Program-made: the position numbers and the translations under genes | Shown here: one piece after another, positions 18,040 through 25,526 of the stretch | Numbering within the stretch: position 1 is the stretch's first letter | How the letters are laid out: each line of letters opens with the position of its first letter | DNA from: Moraxella macacae 0408225 | GTDB lineage: Bacteria; Pseudomonadota; Gammaproteobacteria; Pseudomonadales; Moraxellaceae | Direction of reading: 5' to 3' | Assembly: GCF_000320365.1 (NCBI RefSeq) | Contig: NZ_ANIN01000002.1 | Coordinates: forward strand, 310,001-374,000 | Length of the DNA: 64,000 nt | The notes under the pieces: generated by a model | What the model saw: only the letters and a program-made list of their open reading frames with translations | Databases searched by the model: none | What the model was told of the DNA's origin: nothing

Positions 18040-18712
18040 TAATTACCTCAGCTATTAACTTAGTCTCAGCCACTTGTTTAACATCAATCACACCTGCTTC
18101 TATCATTCTTTTTTGTTGGCTTGCTAACTGAGCAGTGATATCTCTTAACTGCTGGATTTCATCATTATTTTTTAAACCAATATCCAATTCTACTTTCTTA
18201 ACTTCTGGTGGTTTTAAATGAATAAGCAAAGAGTTAGCCGCATCACTTCTTACCTTTTCACTGTTAGCAGTCATCATCAATTCTGCTTGTACATTGATAG
18301 CCTTTTGATATAAGTCTTGATTGATAATCCAGCTAGGTATCATGGATTGTTCCATAATCTTATTAACAAGCTGAGACTTGTTATACATGGCTATATGACT
18401 GCTCATCTCTTTAGCTGAGTAACCCTTATTCACCATGGATTGGTATCTATCAGGAAAGGTTTTAATGTAACTGTCAATATTAGTACTACCCATCAATTTA
18501 TGCGTACAATACTTCACTGCATTTAAATACTCATCAATGCTATATCTACCATCGTTTAATACTTCTGAATAACCCAAAAAGTTATCACGATAGGCAGTGT
18601 GATTGTCAGGGTCATTAATTGCGTTGTTAATATTATCTAGCACTTCTTGGCTTATTCTGTTTTCATACTTTCTAGGCAAGGCTCTTTTTAATACATCTAA
18701 AGTTAAAGTCAT
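18029..18712 (-). CDS. Terminase small-subunit-like protein (N4 gp69-like)
   Basis: The 227 residues are encoded directly upstream of the large terminase, the position of N4 gp69. Recognisable pieces are SYIKTFPDRYQSMVNKGYS, MYNKSQLVNKIMEQSMIPSW, and SEKVRSDAANSLLIHLKPPE followed by a coiled-coil-like tail (QQLRDITAQLASQQKRM). Such proteins are considered the DNA-recognition partner of the terminase, but this is by context. It is the first gene of the leftward block, with its start 402 bp from the first rightward gene. Confidence 0.65.
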   Translation of the reverse strand: MTLTLDVLKRALPRKYENRISQEVLDNINNAINDPDNHTAYRDNFLGYSEVLNDGRYSIDEYLNAVKYCTHKLMGSTNIDSYIKTFPDRYQSMVNKGYSAKEMSSHIAMYNKSQLVNKIMEQSMIPSWIINQDLYQKAINVQAELMMTANSEKVRSDAANSLLIHLKPPEVKKVELDIGLKNNDEIQQLRDITAQLASQQKRMIEAGVIDVKQVAETKLIAEVISDE

Positions 18713-18777
18713 AATAGCTCCTTAATAAAAATCACTACATAGATTAAAACAAAACCATTAAGGCAACATAAATACAA

Positions 18778-18804
18778 TTGACAAAATTAACTAAACTATA
18801 TAAA
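18778..18804 (+). promoter_or_regulatory. Sigma70-like promoter in the head-to-head region
   Basis: A perfect -35 box TTGACA (18778-18783) is followed after 15 bp by TATAAA (18799-18804), or after 17 bp by TAAAGT. It points rightward toward the early genes and lies directly before the first triloop hairpin. The rest of the 402-bp gap (18713-19114) holds no gene. Confidence 0.4.
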
Positions 18805-18821
18805 GTTTATAAATATCATCT

Positions 18822-18843
18822 GCGTACTTTGTACGCTTTCGTG
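18822..18843 (+). promoter_or_regulatory. Triloop hairpin 1, candidate virion-RNAP-type promoter
   Basis: GCGTAC-TTT-GTACGC (18822-18836) is a perfect 6-bp stem with a 3-nt loop, followed by TTTCGTG. It shares loop, closing pair and downstream tract with the hairpins at 22333 and 24752. N4 virion RNA polymerase uses promoters of this type: a 5-7 bp stem with a 3-nt loop, purine loop on the template strand, followed by a T-rich tract on the non-template strand. The orientation here is rightward, toward the early genes. Confidence 0.65.
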
Positions 18844-19114
18844 CCTAAGTTACATTAAAAGTAATATCAACTTTTTGTGCTTAAGTATAAATAGGTTTTT
18901 GGTATATCCTTACCTGTCAAATACAAAAATTCCAAAATACCCCTCCCAGTTCTTTGAGTAAAAAAGGATTGTTAACTGTCTTTATTTATAATCTTTTATT
19001 TTTTTTATTTAAGTAATTTAAAAAGAAAAACACAAGTTTTTGTTGTGCGTTATTGCGTTGCAATTAACGTGGCTTTAGCCATAACATCAATTTTTAACAA
19101 CAGAGGTATTTACT

Positions 19115-19330
19115 ATGGAACTAATTTCAGCGGTTATGAAAGCACTAACAAAAGCACTGGTAGACGCATTAGGAGCTATTACACGTTTGTTTCGTTTACT
19201 CAATCTTGGTATGGGGCAAGTAGCAGATGTACAAATGAAAATGTTAACTGGTAAAGATAGTGAGGAATTAACAAAAGAGGACGTCAACAAAGTATTAGAA
19301 CGTCATAAAATGATATTTGGCGAGGAATAG
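19115..19330 (+). CDS. Small early phage protein, unknown
   Basis: The 71 residues start MELISAVMKALTKALVDALG, an amphipathic or membrane-associated helix, followed by ITRLFRLLNLGMGQVADV and a charged C-terminus (SEELTKEDVNKVLERHKMI). AGAGG precedes the ATG at good spacing. It is the first rightward gene after the junction, the position of N4 early genes, and it ends just before a strong terminator. I do not recognise the family. Confidence 0.65.
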   Translation: MELISAVMKALTKALVDALGAITRLFRLLNLGMGQVADVQMKMLTGKDSEELTKEDVNKVLERHKMIFGEE

Positions 19331-19348
19331 TCTATATTCCAGCAATAA

Positions 19349-19390
19349 AAAATAACCATCAGTCCTTATGGATTGGTGGTTATTTTTTTT
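19349..19390 (+). terminator. Rho-independent terminator after the first early gene
   Basis: AATAACCATCAGTCC pairs with GGATTGGTGGTTATT (two G-T pairs) around a TTAT loop, and eight T residues follow. Confidence 0.85.
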
Positions 19391-19465
19391 TAGCTTTTTA
19401 CGACACAAGAAAAACCCATATATAAATACACACAGCTAAATCGTGTTTTCTTTAATTGGTTTAGC

Positions 19466-19634
19466 AATCACACAAGCTACACAAACAACACAAGCCAAAG
19501 ACAGTACAGGCACGTTAGCTCTCTTGAAACTTTCTAGAAACTGTTAAATCTTATTTCACCCAACCTGTCAGTCTCTAGCCTGTACTGTCTTTGGAAAGTA
19601 CCTACACACTTCCTTGTAAATTCCCTGTGTGATT
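19466..19634. other. Long inverted-repeat noncoding region in the early block
   Basis: The 412-bp space between 19331 and 19742 has no gene. It holds a 17-bp perfect inverted repeat, CCAAAGACAGTACAGGC (19495-19511) and its complement (19578-19594), enclosing 66 nt that contain the 10-bp palindrome TTTCTAGAAA (19531-19540). An outer 9-bp pair, AATCACACA (19466-19474) and TGTGTGATT (19626-19634), extends it. The left flank is CA-rich and the right flank GT-rich. The possibilities are a replication origin, a structured RNA, or a protein-binding region. Confidence 0.7.
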
Positions 19635-19678
19635 TGCTGTGTGCTGTGCTGTGTGTTAATGCTTGCGCATTTATCACG

Positions 19679-19701
19679 GTCTCAATCACGGTGATTGAGA
19701 C
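19679..19701. repeat. Perfect 10-bp-stem triloop inverted repeat
   Basis: GTCTCAATCA-CGG-TGATTGAGAC. Ignoring the centre, the arms are perfect over 11 bp. It has no T-run and sits 41 bp before the next start codon, so an operator or translational control element is more likely than a terminator. The loop is again 3 nt, but the sequence is unrelated to the ACTTTGT hairpins. Confidence 0.75.
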
Positions 19702-19742
19702 TGTCCATTCATTTAGTGCCTAACAAGGCTAAGGAGACAGAC

Positions 19743-19979
19743 ATGTCACTTCGCAACAAATCACCAAAATCCAATGACCAGTCAGCTGACAAAGCTCAGC
19801 ACTACCTAAATGTTTACTTTGACGGTAAACAGATTGGTTATATGGTCATAGACAAGGTGGAGGAATTGGTTACTGCTTGTCAGCAAGACGAGGAATTTGC
19901 AAACCGCATGATTAAAGCATGCACAGCAACTTACCGTCAAGCTGGCACTAAGCAACCACTTGACCTTAGTGATATCTAA
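19743..19979 (+). CDS. Small early phage protein, unknown
   Basis: The 78 residues start at the ATG preceded by AAGGAGACAGAC, a strong ribosome-binding site; an upstream in-frame ATG at 19695 is inside an inverted repeat and less likely. The sequence begins SLRNKSPKSNDQSADKAQ, then YLNVYFDGKQIGYMVIDKVEELV, which looks like a small beta-alpha domain. I do not recognise the family. It is flanked by an inverted repeat upstream and a strong terminator downstream, so it is probably a single-gene unit. Confidence 0.7.
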   Translation: MSLRNKSPKSNDQSADKAQHYLNVYFDGKQIGYMVIDKVEELVTACQQDEEFANRMIKACTATYRQAGTKQPLDLSDI

Positions 19980-20004
19980 AGGTCAATTCCATCAAGTTTC
20001 ACAA

Positions 20005-20037
20005 AAACCATGACAAGCAATTGTCATGGTTTTTTTA
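20005..20037 (+). terminator. Terminator with GCAA tetraloop
   Basis: AAACCATGACAA pairs perfectly over 12 bp with TTGTCATGGTTT around a GCAA loop, followed by a T-run. Confidence 0.9.
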
Positions 20038-20063
20038 TTTACCAATAAAAGGACAGTTTAGTC

Positions 20064-20198
20064 ATGAAAAATTACATCATAGTAGACATTCATTCAATCG
20101 TAGTAATCATCAGAGCTGAGAACCATAAAGAAGCTATGACCTACTGCCGTGAGAATGACATCAAACCTATGTACATCAGAGAGCAAGCCAAACTATAA
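20064..20198 (+). CDS. 44-residue early phage protein
   Basis: A short frame (MKNYIIVDIHSIVVIIRAEN at its start, then HKEAMTYCRENDIKP) with an upstream GGACAG ribosome-binding site at 20051. It lies between two strong terminators, so it is the only gene of its unit. The fold looks like one beta hairpin plus a helix, resembling many tiny podophage early proteins. The function is unknown. It is accepted as real because of its Shine-Dalgarno, its placement between terminators and the spacing typical of its neighbours. Confidence 0.55.
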   Translation: MKNYIIVDIHSIVVIIRAENHKEAMTYCRENDIKPMYIREQAKL

Positions 20199-20203
20199 AA
20201 AGT

Positions 20204-20237
20204 AAACCCAGTGTAGAAATACATTGGGTTTATTTTT
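20204..20237 (+). terminator. Terminator with GAAA tetraloop
   Basis: AAACCCAGTGTA pairs with TACATTGGGTTT (one G-T pair) around a GAAA loop, followed by ATTTTTTT. Confidence 0.88.
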
Positions 20238-20266
20238 TTCATTTATCCTACCAAGGAGACAGTCTA

Positions 20267-21121
20267 ATGAACCAATCACAAATAGAAAAACTACTACATA
20301 TTAAACACTTAGAAAATGAATTAAAAACAGACATATCTAATTCATATGAAAGTGAAATAATCAAAGCAAAACAAGCCATAATTAAATGGTGTAACATAAA
20401 AGAATGGGACAGTAAAAACGATAGAAAATACTTTGTATCTTTCTTGGATTTAAACAGTCTCATTCTTAACATACTCACTAAGACAGTTTTATACTGCCAA
20501 AAGCCTATGCCATTTGTAAGCATAGCTTCTATGATAAACATAGGCTTTACAGACAAGATGGATAACATAAGAACTGTCAGTGAATTACTAGCCTTACTAG
20601 AACCTATGGGCATATATACCATAGACGATAACAGAATGATTGAAGCCTTAATCATGCCTAGTAAAGAGTTAGAAACCAAACTACACCATGCTTGTTTTAT
20701 CCCACCAATGATAGAGAAACCAGACACACTGTATCGTAATAATGACTGTGGTCTTAAAACCATAGACAAGGACAGTTTAATCCTTGGTTTTAATGAAAAC
20801 TATCATACTAAAAATATAAGCCTAGATGTACTAAACACACTCAATAACAATGAGTATGAATTAGACATGTACATCATTTCTAACTTTGAAAAACCAGTAG
20901 TAGCAAATACAGAGTTAGAACTCACTACTTGGGAAAACTTTAAAGAACAATTCACTGTCTTTGTTAAACACTTAACGGATAAGACATTCTATCTAACTCA
21001 CAAAGTAGATAAACGAGGCAGAGTATATTCCCAAGGCTATCATTTCAATACTCAAGGCAGTAGCTTTGAGAAAGCATGTATCAATCTTAAACATAAAGAA
21101 CTCATCACAGGAGAGCTATAA
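20267..21121 (+). CDS. RNA polymerase II small subunit, N4 RNAP1-like
   Basis: The 284 residues match the N4 gp15 type subunit of the two-piece, T7-like RNA polymerase that transcribes middle genes. The C-terminal motif KVDKRGRVYSQGYHFNTQGS (about residues 247-266) is the DxxGR motif of T7-like polymerases (in T7 near residue 421) with its following NPQG-like segment. The upstream part is helical and less conserved. Its stop overlaps the next gene start as TAATG, so the two subunits should be made in equal amounts. A strong AAGGAGACAG ribosome-binding site precedes the ATG. Both subunits together correspond to one single-subunit polymerase lacking much of the N-terminal domain. Confidence 0.88.
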   Translation: MNQSQIEKLLHIKHLENELKTDISNSYESEIIKAKQAIIKWCNIKEWDSKNDRKYFVSFLDLNSLILNILTKTVLYCQKPMPFVSIASMINIGFTDKMDNIRTVSELLALLEPMGIYTIDDNRMIEALIMPSKELETKLHHACFIPPMIEKPDTLYRNNDCGLKTIDKDSLILGFNENYHTKNISLDVLNTLNNNEYELDMYIISNFEKPVVANTELELTTWENFKEQFTVFVKHLTDKTFYLTHKVDKRGRVYSQGYHFNTQGSSFEKACINLKHKELITGEL

Positions 21122-22320
21122 TGCAACACTTCAATCCAATGCAATACCTAGCAATAGACATAGCCAATCACTTTGGTTTAGATAAACAAACCTATGACCA
21201 AAGAATTGACTGGGTAAAAGCTAATCTAGATGACTTAGAAAGTTATCAAGATAAAGCAGAAGAACCCATACTCTTTGCTAAATCAGTTAAAGCATTAAGA
21301 GACAGTCAGTTAGGTATTAAAACAGGGCATACAGTAGCTTTAGACAGTGTTAACTCAGGACTACAGCTAATGAGCGTTATAATGCGTTGTAAGCGTGGTT
21401 GTGAGTTAACTGGACTAATAGACCAAGACACTCGTTCAGACGCTTATACAGCCATTACAGAGCGTATGAATGCCCTATTAAAACAAGACGGTATAGATGA
21501 AATTACTGTAACCAGAAAACAAGCTAAAGACGCTTGTATGACTTGGGCTTATGGTAGCAAAGCTGTACCTAAAAGAGTATTTGGTGAGCTGGTAAATTAC
21601 TTTTACTTAGCCATAGAAAATGAATTCAAAGGAGCATTAGAATTAAAAGATATATTACAAGACAGTTGGAATAAATATGCATTAAGCCATTCTTGGTTTA
21701 TGCCTGACAATCATTATGTATTTGTACCAGTGATGGAAAAGTCATATAAACGGTATAAAATCACGGAGATAAACTATATGCCAACAGTAATAGTAAATGA
21801 AAACATAGGCACTGATTTTGGTATTAGCAACATAGCTAATGCCATTCATTCAATTGACGCTTATGTATTAAGAACCTTAGTGAGATACTGTAATTATCAC
21901 AAAGGTAAAATTAAGCATTTTATGTCTTTAGTAGATAACGTAGTTTATAAAGATGTTGTTATAAACGATGATATACAAAGATATAAAAACACTGGTATTG
22001 CTGATATTAGTTTCATAAATAATATCAATGAAGATAATATAAAACACTACCCAGTAGAGTTAATAAACCAGCTATATAATAAATGCTTAATGTTGTTAGA
22101 ACATGAACCATTTGAGCTTATTACCATTCATGATAGTTTTGCATGTAGTCCTATACATTGTAATAGATTACGTCATTACTACAATGTCATCTTAGCTGAG
22201 CTGTCTAACAGTACAGTTATTGATGATATTTGCAATCAATTATTTGGTGATATAGCTACCATTAAAAAAGGAGGAGCTATCTATAATGAAATCTTAAATA
22301 GCAACTATGCTTTATCTTAA
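21121..22320 (+). CDS. RNA polymerase II large subunit, N4 RNAP2-like
   Basis: The 399 residues carry the catalytic palm and fingers of a T7-like RNA polymerase. Motif A is TVALDSVNSGLQLMSVIMR (about 71-89, catalytic Asp 75). Motif B is VTRKQAKDACMTWAYGSKAV (about 130-149, with the Lys, Tyr and Gly of the family). Motif C is ITIHDSFACSP (about 335-345, catalytic Asp near 339). The order and spacing match N4 gp16 (about 400 residues). All catalytic residues are present, so the enzyme looks functional. It is followed by a triloop hairpin and a terminator. Confidence 0.92.
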   Translation: MQHFNPMQYLAIDIANHFGLDKQTYDQRIDWVKANLDDLESYQDKAEEPILFAKSVKALRDSQLGIKTGHTVALDSVNSGLQLMSVIMRCKRGCELTGLIDQDTRSDAYTAITERMNALLKQDGIDEITVTRKQAKDACMTWAYGSKAVPKRVFGELVNYFYLAIENEFKGALELKDILQDSWNKYALSHSWFMPDNHYVFVPVMEKSYKRYKITEINYMPTVIVNENIGTDFGISNIANAIHSIDAYVLRTLVRYCNYHKGKIKHFMSLVDNVVYKDVVINDDIQRYKNTGIADISFINNINEDNIKHYPVELINQLYNKCLMLLEHEPFELITIHDSFACSPIHCNRLRHYYNVILAELSNSTVIDDICNQLFGDIATIKKGGAIYNEILNSNYALS

Positions 22321-22332
22321 TTGGTTTGCTTC

Positions 22333-22353
22333 CGCACTTTGTGCGTTGTTGTG
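22333..22353 (+). promoter_or_regulatory. Triloop hairpin 2, candidate virion-RNAP-type promoter
   Basis: CGCAC-TTT-GTGCG (22333-22345) has a 5-bp stem and 3-nt loop, followed by TTGTTGTG. It aligns with hairpins 1 and 3 base for base around ACTTTGT. A terminator begins 8 bp after this segment, which would end most transcripts started here; this is a point against a simple promoter role. Confidence 0.6.
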
Positions 22354-22360
22354 GCTAATA

Positions 22361-22393
22361 AATAACTATCCATTTGGGTAGTTATTTTTTTTT
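22361..22393 (+). terminator. Terminator after the RNA polymerase genes
   Basis: AATAACTATCC pairs with GGGTAGTTATT (one G-T pair) around ATTT, followed by a run of nine T residues. Confidence 0.88.
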
Positions 22394-22408
22394 ATAAGGA
22401 GCAATGAA

Positions 22409-22648
22409 ATGGCTATCAAATTAACGCAACCTGAAATTAACTGGTTTGCCAGTGAATATACAAGTGGACGTACTTTAGAGGAAATGGCTATTGATGTAGG
22501 CTGTTCTAAACAAAACGTTAAAAGAGCTTTAGCAGAAGCAGGCATTTATTACTTAACTTGGTACAAAACCAAGCAAGAAGACTTAATGCTTAAACACTTA
22601 AGACAAAAAGGCATTACCAACATAAACCAGTTAAAAGGAGTAATCTAA
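22409..22648 (+). CDS. Small helix-turn-helix protein
   Basis: In 79 residues a helix-turn-helix is visible at about 20-47 (RTLEEMAIDVGCSKQNVKRA), the kind found in small sigma-like or resolvase-like DNA-binding domains. The C-terminus is basic and helical. Its stop overlaps the start of the AAA+/primase gene as TAATG, so it is translationally coupled to it. The ATG is preceded by AAGGAGC. It could help load the ATPase/primase on an origin or regulate middle transcription; nothing in the sequence decides this. Confidence 0.65.
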   Translation: MAIKLTQPEINWFASEYTSGRTLEEMAIDVGCSKQNVKRALAEAGIYYLTWYKTKQEDLMLKHLRQKGITNINQLKGVI

Positions 22649-24741
22649 TGCAATGTACTTTAAAACAAGCAGGACAGTTTATTCCTATGCTAATGAAGCA
22701 TAACATCACCCCTTTTTTACATGGCAGTCCTAGTACAGGTAAGTCATCTATTGTTAAACAGATAGCGGATAAATTTAATCTAGAGCTAATAGATGTACGT
22801 CTATCACAGATAGAACCACAGGATTTACTTGGCTTACCTAACTTTGATAAAGACAAAGTAACTTATATCCCTATGGATACTTTTCCAATCCAGTCAGATA
22901 AAGTACCCAGTAATAAAAAGGGTTGGTTACTGTTTTTAGATGAAGCCAATGGAGCTAGTCATAGTGTACAGATGGCAAGTTATAAGCTGATATTGGATAG
23001 AGAAGTAGGTAATCATAAATTACACGATAAATGCTTTATCATCGCAGCTGGTAACTTAGATACAGACAATGCCATTACCAATACCATGTCATCAGCTTTA
23101 ATCAGTCGTATGGCTCATTTTTATGTAGAGCTTACTGCTGATGATTGGATTGAATGGGCTAGTGAGAATGGAATAGACAGTCGTATTGTCTCTTACATTG
23201 GTTTTAAAAACTCTCACTTATCACAGTTTAATCCAGATAATACAGAGCCATATGCCAGTCCTAGGACATGGGAAATGCTGTCTAAAGTGATTAAAGACAC
23301 AGAAGTAAACCATGACATACAACCACTCTTATATAGTCTAATTGGTAATGTCCAAACAGAGTTTATTGCTTTTTGTCAGTTATTTAATGACGATGATGAT
23401 GACTTTTTAGAAGCCTTAGCAGATGAATTGGCATTGCTTGCAGATGCATCTTTAGTCAATAAATCCTATGGCTTAACCCAAGAAGCAGTCAGAACATTGG
23501 TACAGTACAAACTAGATTGTGAAAAGTTATCTACCACTTATTCAGATATGGAAGTCATTAAAAAATCTGAATTAGAACACAGATACTTTAAAGTACTAAA
23601 ACTTGCTGGTGCTTATGCTTTTATTGATGGAGCTAAAGAGATTACGCCACAGTATATTGAGTATGCCATTGCATTGGCTCAAGACAGTGGTAAAGCATTT
23701 GAAAACTTAATGACACCACAGCGTAGTTATGTCAAGTTAGCCAAGTATCTAGCAGAATATAAAGGAGAAGTTACCTTAGCAGATTTAGATGAAGACTTAC
23801 CATCTTTCCGGGGTAGTAAAGCTCAAAAAGATGAAATGATTATGATGGCTACAGCATGGGGATATAAAAATAACATAGTGATTAAAAAGTCCTACATGGA
23901 AAGCATTATGTTTTTATATGCTGATAGCATTGAAGAAACCAATCTAAATGAAATGATTATTAGCTATACCAACAATGTTGATATGACCACTGGATATCGT
24001 AATGAACTGGTTAGCTTTACTAAGCTAGATAAGCTATTTACAGCCAATGGATATCATTGGTTAAACCATCATGTCAAAGATAACTACCGTAAAGAAGATA
24101 ATGCCATTACTGGTTTTAATTTACTGGTTTTAGATGTTGATGGTACTTGCAGTTTGGCGTCAGCCAAACTGCTTATGAAAAAGTATAAAGCCATCTATTA
24201 CACCACTAAATCCAGTACAGATAAGAATAATAGATTTCGTATTATTCTGCCCATGAACTACACCTTAAAGTTAGATGCCAAAGACTATAAGGAATTTTAC
24301 AAAAATATCATTAAAGATTTACCCTTTGAAGTAGATGAACAGTGTTCTCATCGTACTAAAAAGTGGTTAAGCCATGGAGAATTAGATGATGATGAAGTAA
24401 CCAATCTTACCAAAACAGATGGTGAATTATTTGATGTATTGCCTTACATTCCTAAGTCAGCTAAGAATGATGAAAGAGAAAAACTTTACACTGAACAATC
24501 AGACTTAGATAACTTAGAAAGATGGGTAATGAATAACATAGGTGATGGTAATCGCAATAATATGTTATTACGCTATGCTCTTATATTATTGGACAATAAC
24601 TTTAGATTTGAAACCATCAAAGAAAAGACCATTGCTTTGAATAATAAACTGGCTGATAAACTTAGTGAAATAGAACTGGCTAATACTGTATTTCATACAG
24701 TAGCAGACAGAATGGCAAGTCAAGGTAAACTCACAGCATAA
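22648..24741 (+). CDS. Fusion of MoxR-type AAA+ ATPase with a primase-like domain
   Basis: The 697 residues contain two modules. The first (about 1-330) is an AAA+ ATPase of MoxR type: Walker A FLHGSPSTGKSSIVKQI (about 24-40), Walker B GWLLFLDEANGA (about 91-102), and sensor-like IIAAGNLDTDNAI. The second (about 485-697) looks like an archaeo-eukaryotic-type primase as found on phages and plasmids: acidic motif LLVLDVDGT (about 491-499), then [17 protein letters not shown] (about 519-535), and a PriCT-like tail starting GDGNRNNMLLRYALILL. N4-like phages encode a MoxR-like ATPase and a primase as separate genes, so the fusion is noteworthy. The ATPase part is sure; the primase part is by motif only. 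Confidence 0.75.
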   Translation: MQCTLKQAGQFIPMLMKHNITPFLHGSPSTGKSSIVKQIADKFNLELIDVRLSQIEPQDLLGLPNFDKDKVTYIPMDTFPIQSDKVPSNKKGWLLFLDEANGASHSVQMASYKLILDREVGNHKLHDKCFIIAAGNLDTDNAITNTMSSALISRMAHFYVELTADDWIEWASENGIDSRIVSYIGFKNSHLSQFNPDNTEPYASPRTWEMLSKVIKDTEVNHDIQPLLYSLIGNVQTEFIAFCQLFNDDDDDFLEALADELALLADASLVNKSYGLTQEAVRTLVQYKLDCEKLSTTYSDMEVIKKSELEHRYFKVLKLAGAYAFIDGAKEITPQYIEYAIALAQDSGKAFENLMTPQRSYVKLAKYLAEYKGEVTLADLDEDLPSFRGSKAQKDEMIMMATAWGYKNNIVIKKSYMESIMFLYADSIEETNLNEMIISYTNNVDMTTGYRNELVSFTKLDKLFTANGYHWLNHHVKDNYRKEDNAITGFNLLVLDVDGTCSLASAKLLMKKYKAIYYTTKSSTDKNNRFRIILPMNYTLKLDAKDYKEFYKNIIKDLPFEVDEQCSHRTKKWLSHGELDDDEVTNLTKTDGELFDVLPYIPKSAKNDEREKLYTEQSDLDNLERWVMNNIGDGNRNNMLLRYALILLDNNFRFETIKEKTIALNNKLADKLSEIELANTVFHTVADRMASQGKLTA

Positions 24742-24751
24742 ATCCCCAATT

Positions 24752-24774
24752 GCGGACTTTGTCCGCTTTTGTGG
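24752..24774 (+). promoter_or_regulatory. Triloop hairpin 3, candidate virion-RNAP-type promoter
   Basis: GCGGAC-TTT-GTCCGC (24752-24766) has a 6-bp perfect stem, followed by TTTTGTGG. It lies 40 bp before the Sak4-like gene, whose ATG has an AAAGGAAA ribosome-binding site. No terminator intervenes, so this copy is the most convincing promoter of the three. Confidence 0.68.
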
Positions 24775-24806
24775 TTTTATCTTTAAACCAATAAAAGGAA
24801 AATTCA

Positions 24807-25526
24807 ATGACCCAAGTTAATGACCAACTGGTTTTAATCTGCGGTAAGAGTGCCACAGGTAAATCTACTTGTTTGCGTAACTTAGAAAATGTACTTTATT
24901 TAAATTGCGAGGCAGGGAAAAAGCTACCCTTTAAACCAAAGAAGTTTAAAGAAGTCATTATTACAGACCCTTATCAAGTGTATGAAGCATTTGATTGGGC
25001 AGAGGAACAAAAAGAAATAGAACATATCGTTATTGATGGTTTGAATTATCTCATGGATATGTTTGAAAGTGTGCATGTATTAACTGCCAGTAATGGGATG
25101 AAAGCATGGAGTGATTATGCACAGTTTTTTAAAAACCTAATGCAAAACTATGTGGCTAAGTCTACTAAAAATGTTATCTTTACAGCTCACACCAAGACAG
25201 AATTAAACAATGATGAAATGGTGATGGAGACTAAAGTACCCATTAAAGGCTCACTATCAAACCAAGGAATTGAAAGTTACTTTAGTACAGTGGTATCTAC
25301 TAAAAAGGTAACTTTAAAAGACTTAGAAAAATACGACAGTGAACTACTTAATATCACAGATAAAGAGGAGAACTTAGGATTTAAATATGTATTTCAAACT
25401 CAAATCACCAAAGACACAGTTAATGAACGTATGCGGTCAGCTATGGGTTTATTTGAAGACAATGAAACCTTTATTGACAATGACGTTAAGCTAATAATGG
25501 ACAGACTACATGATTACTATAGCTGA
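24807..25526 (+). CDS. Sak4-like RecA-fold ATPase
   Basis: The 239 residues have Walker A LICGKSATGKSTCLRNL (about 9-25), Walker B HIVIDGLNYL (about 76) and a sensor-like FTAHTK. This is the small RecA-like single-strand annealing/recombination ATPase (Sak4, AAA_24 type) common in podophages and siphophages, where it works with a phage SSB. That partner is probably the protein at 26011. The gene overlaps the HNH gene by 17 bp and is the first gene after hairpin 3. Confidence 0.78.
   Translation: MTQVNDQLVLICGKSATGKSTCLRNLENVLYLNCEAGKKLPFKPKKFKEVIITDPYQVYEAFDWAEEQKEIEHIVIDGLNYLMDMFESVHVLTASNGMKAWSDYAQFFKNLMQNYVAKSTKNVIFTAHTKTELNNDEMVMETKVPIKGSLSNQGIESYFSTVVSTKKVTLKDLEKYDSELLNITDKEENLGFKYVFQTQITKDTVNERMRSAMGLFEDNETFIDNDVKLIMDRLHDYYS

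Noticed and set aside
19600-19660. GT-rich tract with repeated CTGTGT as a possible CRISPR or satellite
   Set aside because: Units are irregular, too short and without spacers.
20424-20440. AATACTTTGTATCTTT inside the first RNA polymerase gene resembles the ACTTTGT hairpins
   Set aside because: The stem is only 4 bp, AT-rich, lies in conserved coding sequence and lacks the GTG tract.
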